Below, piece by piece: positions 9,083 to 18,773 of a DNA stretch of 64,000 bases. Numbering within the stretch: the first letter of the stretch is position 1; each line of letters begins with the position of its first letter. The DNA is from Rhizobium sp. N324 (GTDB lineage Bacteria > Pseudomonadota > Alphaproteobacteria > Rhizobiales > Rhizobiaceae): contig NZ_CP013630.1 of the NCBI RefSeq assembly GCF_001664485.1, positions 1,677,001-1,741,000 on the forward strand, in the 5' to 3' direction. The notes below the pieces were generated by a model. That model searched no databases. It saw nothing but the letters and a program-made list of their open reading frames with translations, and was not told the origin of the DNA. A program made the position numbers and the translations under genes.

Positions 9083-10252
9083 TTACGGGGCGGCGGGCAT
9101 TGCTCGGCCGGCGGCGGGCTCGACGAGTTCATGGTATAATTTCAGGACATCGCGCGCCATGACGGCCGAGGAAAACACCGCCTTCACCGCTTCGGGCTTC
9201 GGCATCGTCCTGGCGTGCCAGCCGGGCGTGCTCAGCGTTTCCGCCATGACGCGGGCGAGATCGTCGGAATTCCCAGCCTCCACGAGGGCTGCGCTATCGG
9301 CGCCGAGCACCTCGGGAATGCCGCCGACACGGCTGGCGATGATCGTCTTGCCGGCGCCGAGCCCCTCGAGCACGATATAGGGCATGGCTTCGGCGCGCGA
9401 GGGAACGACGAGGTTCTGCGCCATGGAGAAGGCTTCATGGACCCGCATCGCGGGCAGCATGCCGATGCGCTTGCCGAGGCCGCGTTCGACCATCATCTCG
9501 CGGTAGCGGTCGCGATCCGGTCCGTCGCCGATCATCAGCGCCGACAGCGGCCGCCCGAGCAGCCGTTCTGTCTTGGCGAAGGCATCGACAAACAGATCGG
9601 GACCCTTGAGGTCCCGGAGCATACCGACATAGATGAAGTGAACGGCATCCGAGCGGGTGGGGATCGGTTCGAAATCGCGCTCGGAGATGCCGTTGTAGAT
9701 CAGTCTGGTCTTCGTCCGCGGCTTACCCACCTTGCGCGCGTAAGTGTCGCGCTCGTATTCGCAGATGAAGACCAGCGCATCGGTGAAATATTCCTGCAGG
9801 CGCTCCATCCTGAGGACGAATTGTCCGCTGAGCGAGGAACGCGAATAATGCAGGCTTCCGCCATGCGCGGTATAGAGGCGGGCTACGCGATACCTGTTCA
9901 CCCGCAACGCTGAGCCGGCAAGTCGCGCGAGCACGCCGCCTTTGGCGCCGTGTCCGTGCAGCACATCCGGCCGCAAACTTTTGATTTTCTTGTATGTATC
10001 CCACATCGTCGCAATGTCGGACGGGCTGATCGAACGCCGGATCGGCACCCGTGTCAGGCCGAGCGAAAGATAGGGTCTTATATCGTCGAACAGGCTGTCC
10101 TCGTACTCGCCGCCGGTCGAGCTGTCGCAGAGGATGCCGACTTGGTGGCCGGCCTTGCTGTGCTCCTCGACGAGATCGCGGACATGGCGGAAAATCCCGC
10201 CGACCGGCGATCTGAAGCAATGGAGGATGCGGAGGGGCTTGTGTGTTGCCAT
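9083..10252 (-). CDS. Glycosyltransferase family 4
   Basis: A 389-residue cytoplasmic GT-B enzyme. The N-terminus has the acceptor-side motifs FRSPVGGIFRHVRDL and HGHGAKGGVLARL; the C-terminal half has FIYVGMLRDLKGPDLF and VVPSRAEAMPYIVLEGLGAG, the retaining GT4 EX7E region. It adds a sugar to the lipid-linked repeat unit. It starts 3 bp after the stop of the Wza-like gene and precedes the phosphotransferase gene by 55 bp, so all four minus-strand genes look like one operon. Donor sugar is not predictable from sequence alone. Confidence 0.9.
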   Translation of the reverse strand: MATHKPLRILHCFRSPVGGIFRHVRDLVEEHSKAGHQVGILCDSSTGGEYEDSLFDDIRPYLSLGLTRVPIRRSISPSDIATMWDTYKKIKSLRPDVLHGHGAKGGVLARLAGSALRVNRYRVARLYTAHGGSLHYSRSSLSGQFVLRMERLQEYFTDALVFICEYERDTYARKVGKPRTKTRLIYNGISERDFEPIPTRSDAVHFIYVGMLRDLKGPDLFVDAFAKTERLLGRPLSALMIGDGPDRDRYREMMVERGLGKRIGMLPAMRVHEAFSMAQNLVVPSRAEAMPYIVLEGLGAGKTIIASRVGGIPEVLGADSAALVEAGNSDDLARVMAETLSTPGWHARTMPKPEAVKAVFSSAVMARDVLKLYHELVEPAAGRAMPAAP

Positions 10253-10255
10253 CGC

Positions 10256-10831
10256 TCAGAAGAGCCGTTCGCGTACGTAGATCGTGTCGCCGGCGATGAT
10301 CGGCCCCGATATGTTGATGCGGCCGGTCAGCACCTGTCCGTTGATCTTGCGGGTGACGTCGACCATGCTCTGGTTGGCACGGCTGGTAAAGCCGCCGGCG
10401 ACCGCAATGGCATTTTGCACCGTCATGCCGGGGACATAGGCATATTGGCCGGGTTGACCGACTTCGCCCATGAGGAAGATCGAACGGTAGCGATCGACAT
10501 CGATGGTGACATCCGGATCGCGAAGATAGCCCTGCTGCAGTTTCTGGGCGATCTGCCCCGACAATTGCTGCAGGGTTCGGCCGCGGGCAGGGACCTGGCC
10601 GATAAGAGGGAAGGCGATATAGCCGGCCTGATCGACTGTATAGGTGTTGGTCAGGCTCTGCTGGTCGAAGACGGTAACGCGCAACCGGTCGCCGCTATCC
10701 AGCGTATAGGGCTGGATGGTCGCCTCGTTGAACGCCTTCGGAGCCGGCTTGTACGTCGTGCAGCCGCCCAATGCCGCCGTCATGGCTGCAAGGCTCAGGG
10801 CCAAAAGGATCTTGGGCTGGACGACAGACAT
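10256..10831 (-). CDS. Polysaccharide export outer-membrane lipoprotein (Wza/OPX family)
   Basis: A 191-residue lipoprotein. The signal peptide ends with a lipobox LGGC at residues 21-24, so the mature protein begins with a lipidated Cys. The poly_export domain follows (YTLDSGDRLRVTVFDQ, then YIAFPLIGQV), then a SLBB domain (IFLMGEVGQPGQYAYVPGM and AIAVAGGF). It is short compared with E. coli Wza and lacks the C-terminal helix that forms the outer-membrane pore, as in small OPX proteins of alphaproteobacteria. First gene of the minus-strand operon and divergent from the co-polymerase gene, with a shared 191-bp control region. Confidence 0.9.
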   Translation of the reverse strand: MSVVQPKILLALSLAAMTAALGGCTTYKPAPKAFNEATIQPYTLDSGDRLRVTVFDQQSLTNTYTVDQAGYIAFPLIGQVPARGRTLQQLSGQIAQKLQQGYLRDPDVTIDVDRYRSIFLMGEVGQPGQYAYVPGMTVQNAIAVAGGFTSRANQSMVDVTRKINGQVLTGRINISGPIIAGDTIYVRERLF

Positions 10832-11022
10832 CCGTTGGTGCTCACAGAAAATGAACTCGGTAGAGCCGTTATCGATCCGTTAGGGTTAATGCCCGGTAAA
10901 GGCCGCTTGCGATTTCCTGGCGTCCGTTCTTCAGTCGTCGCTTATTCTCGGCAAGATTGCCATTAACCGTTGAGTTACCATGGTCGTTTACGCTTGCGGC
11001 ACCTTTGTTGTGGAGTAAGAGC
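10832..11022. promoter_or_regulatory. Divergent control region of the polysaccharide cluster
   Basis: This 191-bp gap separates the Wza-like gene (minus) from the Wzc-like gene (plus), so it should hold both promoters. I could not identify a confident -35/-10 pair or operator. The Wzc-like gene has GTGGAG about 8 bases before its ATG. Confidence 0.4.
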
Positions 11023-13197
11023 ATGTCCGGCGTAGCGCGTGATCAGGATGTGGACATCGACCTCGGCCAGCTGGTTCGCGCCGTCTGGGCGCGGCGGCTC
11101 AGGATTCTGGCGATCACCTTTGCGGGAGCGGGCGTCGCCTTTACCGGCGCCAAGATCATGTCGCCGCAATATCGCAGCGAAACGCGCATTCTGATCGAAC
11201 CCCGCGCGCCGGCCTTCGCCAGCACCCAGCAGGTCAACGACGCTGGCGCCGGCCCGCTGATGGACGAGCTGAATATCGCCAGCCAGGTGCAGCTGCTGCA
11301 ATCGGCCGATCTCCTCAAGAAGGTGATCAACGACCTGAAGCTCTACAACCTGCCGGAATTCGACGATGCCGCCAACGGCTCGGCGATGAGCAGCATCCTG
11401 GTCAAGCTGCACCTGAAGAAGAACCCGATGGAGAACCCGCCGGAAGAGCGGGTGATCGACGCCTTCGTCGAGCGCCTGCAGGTCTATCAGGTGCCGGGTT
11501 CGCGCGTCATCGGCGTCAGCTTCACCTCGAAGGACCCGAAGCTCGCCGCCGCCATTCCGAACGCCATGGCCAATGTCTATCTTTCGACCCAGAGCGGCGC
11601 CAAGCTCGATTCCAATTCGGAAGCGACACGCTGGCTGGAGCCGGAGATCGAGGGCCTGCGCCGCAAGGTCAGCGAAGCCGAGAAGAAGGTCGCCGAATAC
11701 CGCACCTCGCACGGGCTCTTACAGACCAACGGCACGACCACCTTTCCGGCCCAGCAGCTGAACGACATCTCCGCCGAGCTGACCCGCGTGCGCGGCGACA
11801 AGGCCAATGCCGAGGCGAGGGCGCAGGCAGTGCGCAATGCGCTGTCTTCGGGTGAGGCTTCCGACACGCTGCCCGACATCATGTCGTCCCAGGCGATCCA
11901 GCGGCTGAAAGCGACGGAATCCGGCCTGCAGTCGCAAATATCGGATCTGCAGACCAGCCTTCTCAACAATCATCCGCGGCTGAAAAGCCTGCGCGCCCAG
12001 CTCGCCGATATCCGCACTCAGATCCGCCAGGAAACCAAAAAAATCCTGACGAGCATCGAGAACGAATCCAAGGTTGCGGATCTGCGGGCGAGCGAGCTTG
12101 AGCACCAGTCGGACACGGTGCAGGCCACCAGCGCTCGTGCCGGGGAGGACGAGGTCGGTCTCAACGCGCTGGAGCGCGAGGCCACCGCCCAGCGTCAGCT
12201 GCTCGAAACCTATCTGGTGCGCTACCGCGAGGCCGCCTCCCGCGCCGACAGCAATTCGAGCCCGGCCGATGCCCGTATCGTTTCCAAGGCCATCGAGCCG
12301 GTCGATCCCTACTTCCCGAAGGTAGTGCCGATCGTCGTCGTCGCTGCCGTCGCCACTTTGATCCTGAGTGCCATTGTCACCATGCTGGCCGAACTCTTCA
12401 GCGGCCGGGCGCTCCGTCCCGTCGATGCGCCCCTTGAGACGATCGAGGCGGAAACATTCGTTGAGGGGAGGGTTGTCCCGCAGGCCGCTCCGGTTGCCGC
12501 GGCCGTCAGAAAGCCCATCCGGCCGAGTATGCTCGCCATTGTCGGCGATGAAGACGAAAAGGACGCGACCGAAGACACCGAGGCCGCCGAGGAGCCGCCG
12601 GAGGACGACAATGAATTCTCCGTCGCTTCCGTTGCTGATTATCTCACGGGCAGCGGTGCGCCGCTGGCAATCGCAATATCTCCGACCGGTGACAATGGCT
12701 CGGCGGCGACGGTCCTGCTGACCCGCATGCTGGCCGACGCCGGCCGCCGCGTCATTCTGATCGATATGACCGGTTCCGGTTACCCCACGGAACTGATGGC
12801 CGAGGACGAGGCTGCTCCCGGCGTCACCGATCTGCTGTGCGGCGAGGCCGCCTTCGGCGACACGATCCATGGCGACCGCCTTTCCGACGCCCACCTGATC
12901 CCTCAGGGCCGGAGCGACGTGCGCCGCGCCATGCGCGGTGTCGACCGGCTGTCGCTGCTGCTCGATGCACTTGCCGCCGCCTACGACCTCGTGGTGGTCG
13001 AATGCGGTTCGGCCGATGTCGCCGGCGTCTCGCGGCTGACGCGCAGCCGCGATGTCGAGATCATCCTCTCCCTGCCGGAGATCGAGGAGACGATCTTCGT
13101 GACCCTGATGACGGAATTCCAGGCCGCGGGCTACGAGCGCGTCGTGCTGATGTCGGGCGGAGAAGCGGGCGAGCAGACGCTCGGCCGGGCTGCCTAA
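11023..13197 (+). CDS. Polysaccharide co-polymerase, Wzc/GumC-like with degenerate kinase domain
   Basis: A 724-residue inner-membrane protein. The Wzz domain begins at about residue 8 (DIDLGQLVRAVWARRLRI, first membrane segment), a long coiled-coil periplasmic arm covers about 180-420, and a second membrane segment lies at about 433-455. From about 530 a cytoplasmic Rossmann-like domain resembles a BY-kinase, but the Walker A position reads SPTGDNGSAA near 553 with no lysine, and there is no C-terminal tyrosine cluster. It therefore likely controls chain length and export without kinase activity, as in HfsA/GumC-type proteins. ATG 11023 was chosen for its upstream GGAG; 10957 is an in-frame alternative. 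Confidence 0.88.
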   Translation: MSGVARDQDVDIDLGQLVRAVWARRLRILAITFAGAGVAFTGAKIMSPQYRSETRILIEPRAPAFASTQQVNDAGAGPLMDELNIASQVQLLQSADLLKKVINDLKLYNLPEFDDAANGSAMSSILVKLHLKKNPMENPPEERVIDAFVERLQVYQVPGSRVIGVSFTSKDPKLAAAIPNAMANVYLSTQSGAKLDSNSEATRWLEPEIEGLRRKVSEAEKKVAEYRTSHGLLQTNGTTTFPAQQLNDISAELTRVRGDKANAEARAQAVRNALSSGEASDTLPDIMSSQAIQRLKATESGLQSQISDLQTSLLNNHPRLKSLRAQLADIRTQIRQETKKILTSIENESKVADLRASELEHQSDTVQATSARAGEDEVGLNALEREATAQRQLLETYLVRYREAASRADSNSSPADARIVSKAIEPVDPYFPKVVPIVVVAAVATLILSAIVTMLAELFSGRALRPVDAPLETIEAETFVEGRVVPQAAPVAAAVRKPIRPSMLAIVGDEDEKDATEDTEAAEEPPEDDNEFSVASVADYLTGSGAPLAIAISPTGDNGSAATVLLTRMLADAGRRVILIDMTGSGYPTELMAEDEAAPGVTDLLCGEAAFGDTIHGDRLSDAHLIPQGRSDVRRAMRGVDRLSLLLDALAAAYDLVVVECGSADVAGVSRLTRSRDVEIILSLPEIEETIFVTLMTEFQAAGYERVVLMSGGEAGEQTLGRAA

Positions 13198-13208
13198 AAA
13201 TTGAAGGT

Positions 13209-14450
13209 TTAGCCGAGCCGTGCTCGGATGCTCTGCGTGAATTTATAAAGCTTCGGACGGGCCTTGATATATGCCTTGCCGCGGGTGACGATCCGGTGCG
13301 CGGTGCCGGCGACAATGCCAAACGGCGAGACCGGCAGCACCACGTCGTAATGCGCGGTTTCCACAGGCGCCCAGGAACGTTTGTACGTCTGATCGCCGAG
13401 ACCGAAATCGAACAGCTCAACGCCTTTGCCATGCAATCCCGAGATGGTTTGCCAGTAGAGGAATTCGCCGGGGCTGGTATCCGGCACCAGCTCTTCATCG
13501 ATCGCGCCGAACTGACAGATGATGTGGTCGCCCTTGCGCGAAATCCCTGAAATCGCGGCGATCCGGCCCTCATTCTCGCCCTTGAGCCGCAGCGCATGCA
13601 TCTGCAGCCCGAAATATCGCCTGCCGCCATCCCGCTTGTCGATGAGAGCGTGCAGGAAGGCTTGCGTTTCCTGATCCGCGAAGACGTCGGGCAGGCCGAG
13701 GCTGGCGAAACGGGCGCTCTTCAGCCGGAAGAAGATATCGAGCAGACGGTGCTGCTCTTCCGATGCCTCGGGGATAAGATATTCGAAGCCGCCGGCCGCC
13801 TCAAGACGTTTCGATTGAACGCGGAATTTCTTGCGCCGGTTTTTGGCGTTGAGTTGCTTCAGCGTCTCCTCGAAGGCGGGAAAGAACGGCAACTGATAGG
13901 CATGATTCTGGTTCTGCACCATCGGCAGCCCGGTGAGCGGGGTCTGTCGCCCGCGCCATTCCAGCGGAATATTCTGCAAGAGCAGCAGATCGGCCCGGCC
14001 TTTGAGCGCCTGCTGAAGCTGGCCGGCGAACTTGCCGGCATCGATGCTGCCGCCGGATTCGGCAAAGCTCTCGGAAAACAGGCCGGTATTGATATTGCTG
14101 TGATCGGCGGCGATGAACTTCGCCACGGCAAGCCCCCGCGACTTGACGATTTCGACCGGCAGAATGAAGGCGGTCTGGCCGGCATAGCTGCCTTTGAGGA
14201 TCGCCAGCGGCCGCTGAAAGGCGCTGACCCATGCGGCGCACCAGTCATAGCTCTGATGCAGCGATTGGAGATTGTCGCGCTCCAGCGCCCGCCAGTCGTC
14301 CTCCAACGGCTGCATCGCGTCGAAAACGCCGATATCGACTTCGGCCATGGCGAGTTTCATGCTCAGCTGACGCAGGCGCGAAATGGCCGTCTGGGCCAGC
14401 GCCACGTCTTCCGACGGCTGTTCATGAACATCGAGCTTTTGCGTCTGCAC
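13209..14450 (-). CDS. FemAB/CelD-like GNAT acyltransferase of the polysaccharide cluster
   Basis: A 413-residue cytoplasmic protein of the BioF2-like acetyltransferase type (FemAB fold, often called CelD-like). Residues 45-130 include the WRALERDN...QSYDWCAAW entry motif; RRKKFRVQSKRLE near 215 and GEFLYWQTI...GVELFDFGLGDQTYKRSW near 335-370 are typical of the acyl-transfer half. It starts at GTG 14450 with CGGAG upstream. It converges on the Wzc-like gene with 11 bp between them. In Caulobacter the GNAT HfsK modifies the holdfast; a similar N-acylation of the polymer here is inference from family and context. Confidence 0.85.
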   Translation of the reverse strand: MQTQKLDVHEQPSEDVALAQTAISRLRQLSMKLAMAEVDIGVFDAMQPLEDDWRALERDNLQSLHQSYDWCAAWVSAFQRPLAILKGSYAGQTAFILPVEIVKSRGLAVAKFIAADHSNINTGLFSESFAESGGSIDAGKFAGQLQQALKGRADLLLLQNIPLEWRGRQTPLTGLPMVQNQNHAYQLPFFPAFEETLKQLNAKNRRKKFRVQSKRLEAAGGFEYLIPEASEEQHRLLDIFFRLKSARFASLGLPDVFADQETQAFLHALIDKRDGGRRYFGLQMHALRLKGENEGRIAAISGISRKGDHIICQFGAIDEELVPDTSPGEFLYWQTISGLHGKGVELFDFGLGDQTYKRSWAPVETAHYDVVLPVSPFGIVAGTAHRIVTRGKAYIKARPKLYKFTQSIRARLG

Positions 14451-14568
14451 GGTTTTCTCCGGTCAAGAATGCTGAACGGGAAGGTAGGAATGCAGGACGT
14501 ATATTTGGTTTACTCGCACGCGATGGGCGAGGTTTTCCGCCGATCACGGTTATTCGGCCGTTAATGGC

Positions 14569-14778
14569 CTATTGCTGCCGCGGCCCGGCCATCCATTTGA
14601 TGATCACCATCGCCGGCAGGACCCAGAGCAGGCCGGTGAGCAGGAAATAGAGCAGGTGCCCCCACCAGGGCGCATTGCCAAGCGTCGCCACCGCGATCGT
14701 ATTCGCCACCAGCGCATAGACCAGAACGAGCACGATGATGAGGGTCGTACCGATGAATTTGCGGAGGCGGACGGGCAT
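14569..14778 (-). CDS. DUF2842 small membrane protein
   Basis: A 69-residue protein with two hydrophobic segments (about 12-32 and 42-62) separated by a short loop with NAPWWGHLLYF, the usual DUF2842 layout. It starts at ATG 14778; MPVRLRKFIGTT is the typical positively charged N-terminus. It lies divergent from the heme A synthase gene, 115 bp away, which is a common alphaproteobacterial neighbour. Function is not known. Confidence 0.8.
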   Translation of the reverse strand: MPVRLRKFIGTTLIIVLVLVYALVANTIAVATLGNAPWWGHLLYFLLTGLLWVLPAMVIIKWMAGPRQQ

Positions 14779-14893
14779 CGATGATCTCTCGGCAGGGACG
14801 GGGCGGACCGGCGCGACGGCATGCCGCAAAGGTTCGGGGCTTGTTTTGCATGAGCCGGTGGGGCAAATCAACTGCCGGATAGAAGGAGACATC

Positions 14894-15997
14894 ATGGCCG
14901 TCGCAAACCCGACCACGGAACAGGCGATCCTGAGCGAAGTGCAAAAGCAGAACCGCAACCGCCGCGCCTTGCGCTTCTGGCTTGGCTTCGTGTTGTTGGC
15001 GCTCTTCTGTCTCGTGCTCGTCGGCGGCGCCACCCGGCTGACCAATTCCGGCCTGTCGATCACCGAGTGGAAACCGATCCACGGTGTCATCCCGCCGCTG
15101 TCGGCTGTCGAATGGGAGGAGGAATTCCGCCTCTACCAGCGCATTCCCGAATTTCAGCAATTAAACAGCGCCATGACCGTCGACGAGTTCAAGGGCATCT
15201 TCTGGTGGGAATGGGCGCACCGGCTGATTGCCCGCGGCATCGGCGTGATCTTCGCGCTGCCGCTCCTCTATTTCTGGCTGACGGGGCGAATCGAAAAGCG
15301 CCTGCGCTGGCCGCTCGTCGGCATATTGGCGCTCGGCGGCCTGCAGGGCTTCATCGGCTGGTGGATGGTGTCCTCCGGCCTTTCCATCCGCACCGATGTC
15401 AGCCAATACCGGCTGGCGACGCATCTCGTCATGGCGTGCCTGATCTTTGCCGGCTGCATGTGGATCATGCGCGGGCTCTCACCGCATTCCAGCGATCCGC
15501 CGCCGGCCCGCAGTTCGCGCGGTTTCGCCGCCGCGATCGCCATTTTCGCGCTGTTCCAGATCTATCTCGGCGCGCTGGTCGCGGGGCTGGACGCCGGCTT
15601 TTCCTACAACACCTGGCCGCTGATGGATGGCGCCGTCATCCCGTCGGATCTCCTGATCCAGCAGCCCTTCTGGATCAATGCCTTCGAGAACCCGAAGACG
15701 GTGCAGTTCATCCACCGCGTCGGCGCCTATACGCTTTTCGCGCTAACCTTGATCAACATGGTGATCGCCCTTCGCGCCGCATCCTGGACCACCCATGCCC
15801 GCCGCGCCGTCGTGCTTTTCTCGCTGGTGACGCTGCAGGCGGCCATCGGCATCGCCACGCTGCTGATGCAGGTGCCGCTTCACTGGGGCCTGCTGCATCA
15901 GGCCGGCGCCCTGGTGGTTTTCGGTTTCGCCGTCGCCAACTGGCGCGGCTTTTACGGCGAATATCCGCAGGCGACGATGATCAGAGAGCGCGATTGA
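14894..15997 (+). CDS. ctaA: Heme A synthase (COX15/CtaA)
   Basis: A 367-residue inner-membrane enzyme that oxidises the C8 methyl of heme O to a formyl group, giving heme A for aa3-type cytochrome oxidase. Eight membrane segments are visible. Conserved heme-ligand histidines lie in EWKPIHG, WEWAHRLIARG, RLATHLVMA, FIHRVGAY and HWGLLHQAGA. Alphaproteobacterial members are the type-2 CtaA with the short loop NTWPLMDG. ATG 14894 has AAGGAG 6 bases upstream. It is a single gene divergent from DUF2842. Confidence 0.95.
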   Translation: MAVANPTTEQAILSEVQKQNRNRRALRFWLGFVLLALFCLVLVGGATRLTNSGLSITEWKPIHGVIPPLSAVEWEEEFRLYQRIPEFQQLNSAMTVDEFKGIFWWEWAHRLIARGIGVIFALPLLYFWLTGRIEKRLRWPLVGILALGGLQGFIGWWMVSSGLSIRTDVSQYRLATHLVMACLIFAGCMWIMRGLSPHSSDPPPARSSRGFAAAIAIFALFQIYLGALVAGLDAGFSYNTWPLMDGAVIPSDLLIQQPFWINAFENPKTVQFIHRVGAYTLFALTLINMVIALRAASWTTHARRAVVLFSLVTLQAAIGIATLLMQVPLHWGLLHQAGALVVFGFAVANWRGFYGEYPQATMIRERD

Positions 15998-16023
15998 CGC
16001 GAGCCTTCGCTCCACGGAGGGGG

Positions 16024-16815
16024 CTACCGCAGCACACCGTCGAGCAGCGGCATGCCGATGATCGCGGCGGCGGCGATCAGGATGTAGCAGGCGATGCGGA
16101 AGGTCCGCTCCTCGGCGAGCCCGAATAGTTTCGAGCCGCCGTAGAGCCCGACCGCATAACTCGGCAGAATGACCGCAGTCAGCGCGAAGATGGCAGGCAC
16201 GAACAATCCCCCGAAGTAATAACTGATGGCGCTGAAGACGCTCGAAATCGAGAAATAGAGCACGACATTCGCCCTGACGCGGGTGAAGTCGCTCTTGCCG
16301 CCGAGCCAATAGGCGACAACCGGTGGCCCGCCGAGCTGCGCGGCGCCGCTGAAAAGCCCGGCGATCAGCCCGACGCCACTTGTGAGCGGTGCGGACGCCT
16401 CCCCGTGATAGCGCCATCCAGATACCAGCAGCGCAAGCAGGCAGATGGCGATGATCGTGATACTCCAGCGTAGGATCAGCGGGTCGAGCAACGTCAGTAT
16501 CGCCGTGCCGGCTGGGATGCCGAGCGCAGCACCGGCCGCCATGACGAAGACTTCGCGCCGGTTGGCGCCGCGCCAGGCCGGCGGAATCATCCCGAGTGAG
16601 GCAATGCCGTCGATGACGAGGAGGATGGGTGAGATCAGCTTCGGCCCGACGATCGCACCGCCGAGCGGAACGAAGATCAACGCGGCGCCGAAGCCTGAAA
16701 AGCCGCGGGCGAGCCCGGCGACGAAGGCAAACGCCATCAGCGCATAGATGCCATGGTCGGGCAGGGCGGCGGCAAACCAGGCCTGCACGCCGGCGATGAG
16801 TGCCTCGAGCGTCAT
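16024..16815 (-). CDS. Sulfite exporter TauE/SafE family membrane protein
   Basis: A 263-residue protein with about eight membrane segments arranged as two repeats. The first repeat contains FVAGLARGFSGFGAALIFVPL, the typical TauE/SafE signature, and the second GLIAGLFSGAAQLGGPPVVAYWL. Members export sulfite, sulfoacetate or related anions, but the substrate is not predictable here. Its ATG follows the argC stop by four bases, so it is probably translated with argC. Confidence 0.88.
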   Translation of the reverse strand: MTLEALIAGVQAWFAAALPDHGIYALMAFAFVAGLARGFSGFGAALIFVPLGGAIVGPKLISPILLVIDGIASLGMIPPAWRGANRREVFVMAAGAALGIPAGTAILTLLDPLILRWSITIIAICLLALLVSGWRYHGEASAPLTSGVGLIAGLFSGAAQLGGPPVVAYWLGGKSDFTRVRANVVLYFSISSVFSAISYYFGGLFVPAIFALTAVILPSYAVGLYGGSKLFGLAEERTFRIACYILIAAAAIIGMPLLDGVLR

Positions 16816-16819
16816 AATG

Positions 16820-17752
16820 TCAGGAAGCGAGCATCAGGTCCATGTTCTGCACGGCGGCACCCGAGGCGCCCTTGCCGAGATTGTCGAGCAGCGCCACCAG
16901 ATTGACCTGGGAACCGCCCGGCGTGCCGAAGACGAAGAGCTTCATCGTGTCCTGGCCTTCGAGCTCGACGGCGTTGACGCGGGGGAGCGCCTTGCTTTCG
17001 GCGAGCGGCACGACCGTGACGACCTCCTGACCGGCATAATGAGCGGCGAGGGCGGCATGGAGGCTTTCCATCGTCGTGCCCTCGGCGAGATCGCCGAGAT
17101 GCAGCGGCACCTGCACAATCATGCCCTGCGCGAATTTGCCGACTGACGGCGAGAAGATCGGCGCGCGGTCGAGCAACCCGTGCACGGTCATCTCGGGCAC
17201 ATGTTTGTGGGTGAGCGGCAGGCCGTAGAGGAAATGCGGCGCGGTGATCGCATCCGGGTGATCCGCATTTTCCATCTGGGCGATCATCTGCTTGCCGCCG
17301 CCGGTATAGCCGGAGACGGCGTTGACCGTCACCGGATAGCCGTCCGGCAGGAGGCCGGCGGCACGCAGCGGCCGGATCAGGCCGATTGCGCCTGTCGGAT
17401 AGCAGCCGGGATTGGCGACGAAACGGGCGGCTCTGATCCTGCCTGCCTGTGCGCCGTCCATTTCGGCAAAGCCATAGGCCCAGCCGGGATTGACCCGGAA
17501 GGCGGTCGAGGTGTCGATGACGCGCACATTGTTGTTGGCCGAGACCATCTGAACCGCTTCCTTCGACGCATCGTCGGGCAGGCAGAGAATGGCGATATCG
17601 GCGCTGTTCAGCATGTCCTCGCGCATGGCGGCGTTGCGCCGCTCGGCTTCGGGAATGGACAGAAGCTCGACATCGCGGCGACCGGCCATACGCGTGCGGA
17701 TCTGCAGACCCGTCGTGCCGTGTTCGCCGTCGATGAAGATTTTCGGTGCCAT
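16820..17752 (-). CDS. argC: N-acetyl-gamma-glutamyl-phosphate reductase (ArgC, type 2)
   Basis: A 310-residue cytoplasmic enzyme of arginine synthesis that reduces N-acetyl-glutamyl-5-phosphate with NADPH to the semialdehyde. The N-terminus [19 protein letters not shown] is the NADP-binding loop of the short type-2 ArgC. The catalytic Cys117 lies in [11 protein letters not shown]. The end of the family signature is seen in the GGGKQMI and HKHVPEM segments. ATG 17752 is the right length for the family; upstream in-frame sequence is not conserved-looking. The agmatinase gene is 58 bp upstream on the same strand. Confidence 0.95.
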   Translation of the reverse strand: MAPKIFIDGEHGTTGLQIRTRMAGRRDVELLSIPEAERRNAAMREDMLNSADIAILCLPDDASKEAVQMVSANNNVRVIDTSTAFRVNPGWAYGFAEMDGAQAGRIRAARFVANPGCYPTGAIGLIRPLRAAGLLPDGYPVTVNAVSGYTGGGKQMIAQMENADHPDAITAPHFLYGLPLTHKHVPEMTVHGLLDRAPIFSPSVGKFAQGMIVQVPLHLGDLAEGTTMESLHAALAAHYAGQEVVTVVPLAESKALPRVNAVELEGQDTMKLFVFGTPGGSQVNLVALLDNLGKGASGAAVQNMDLMLAS

Positions 17753-17810
17753 GTTAACCTGCGCTTTCAATGGGTTCAGAAGGTTTCCGGATTCATTTTG
17801 GGATAATAGG

Positions 17811-18773
17811 TCAGCCTTGTGACACGGCGATGGCGCGTCGTTCGGCATGAAGCCCCAGCATATACATCGCCACCGTTGCTCCCGCAATGGCGGTGATGTC
17901 GGCATGGTCGTAAGGCGGCGATACCTCGACGATATCGGCACCGCGAATATCGAGCTGGTGAAGACGCTGCAGCACCGAGAGGATCTTGGCGCTCGACGGC
18001 CCGCCGGCAACCGGCGTGCCGGTGCCCGGCGCAAAGGCCGGATCGAGGCAATCGATATCGAAGGTGAGATAGGCAGGCGCGCCGCGCGTATGCGAGATGA
18101 TCGCCGAAGCAATGTCGCCGGCGCTCATCTCCTCGACCTGATGACCGTAGAGAATATTGATGCCGCAATCCTCCGGCGCATGGGTGCGAATGCCGATCTG
18201 GATCGAACGATCGGGATCGATGATGCCGGCGCGGGCGGCGCGTGCCACGAAGGAGCCGTGGTCGATCCGCCGGTCCTCGTCGAACCAGGTGTCCTGGTGC
18301 GCGTCGAACTGAACCAGTGCCAGCGGCCCGTGTTTTGCCGCATGGGCTTTGAGCAGCGGCCAGGTGACGTAGTGATCGCCGCCGAGCGTCAGCAGGAAGG
18401 CGCCGCTGTCGAGGATCATGTTCGCCTGCCGTTCGATGGCAGCAGGCGTGTCCTGATGATTGCCGTAGTCGAGCAGGCAATCGCCGTAATCGATCACCGC
18501 CATCTCGGCGAAAAGATCGCGGTTGAAAGGATATTGCGCATCATTGTCGAAGATCGCCGAGGCGCGCCGGATGGCCTGCGGCCCGAAGCGCGTGCCCGGC
18601 CTGTTCGAGGTAGCGGCATCGAAGGGAATACCCCAGACAGCGACGTCGACGCCGGCGAGCTCCTTGGTGAAGCGCCGGCGCATGAAGGACAGCGCTCCGG
18701 CAAAGGTCGGATCGCTGGCGGCTGACGTGAGGCTGGTCGCCGTGAAGGCGTGGTCAATCGATCTGTTCGCCAA
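17811..18773 (-). CDS. speB: Agmatinase
   Basis: A 320-residue ureohydrolase that splits agmatine into putrescine and urea. The Mn-binding motifs are all present: [21 protein letters not shown] and [16 protein letters not shown]. The start is a TTG at 18771-18773, supported by AGGAG six bases upstream; the nearby ATG at 18778 is out of frame. The neighbour argC is part of the usual rplM-rpsI-argC-speB neighbourhood of Rhizobiales, although here two other genes lie between rpsI and this pair. Confidence 0.93.
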   Translation of the reverse strand: MANRSIDHAFTATSLTSAASDPTFAGALSFMRRRFTKELAGVDVAVWGIPFDAATSNRPGTRFGPQAIRRASAIFDNDAQYPFNRDLFAEMAVIDYGDCLLDYGNHQDTPAAIERQANMILDSGAFLLTLGGDHYVTWPLLKAHAAKHGPLALVQFDAHQDTWFDEDRRIDHGSFVARAARAGIIDPDRSIQIGIRTHAPEDCGINILYGHQVEEMSAGDIASAIISHTRGAPAYLTFDIDCLDPAFAPGTGTPVAGGPSSAKILSVLQRLHQLDIRGADIVEVSPPYDHADITAIAGATVAMYMLGLHAERRAIAVSQG

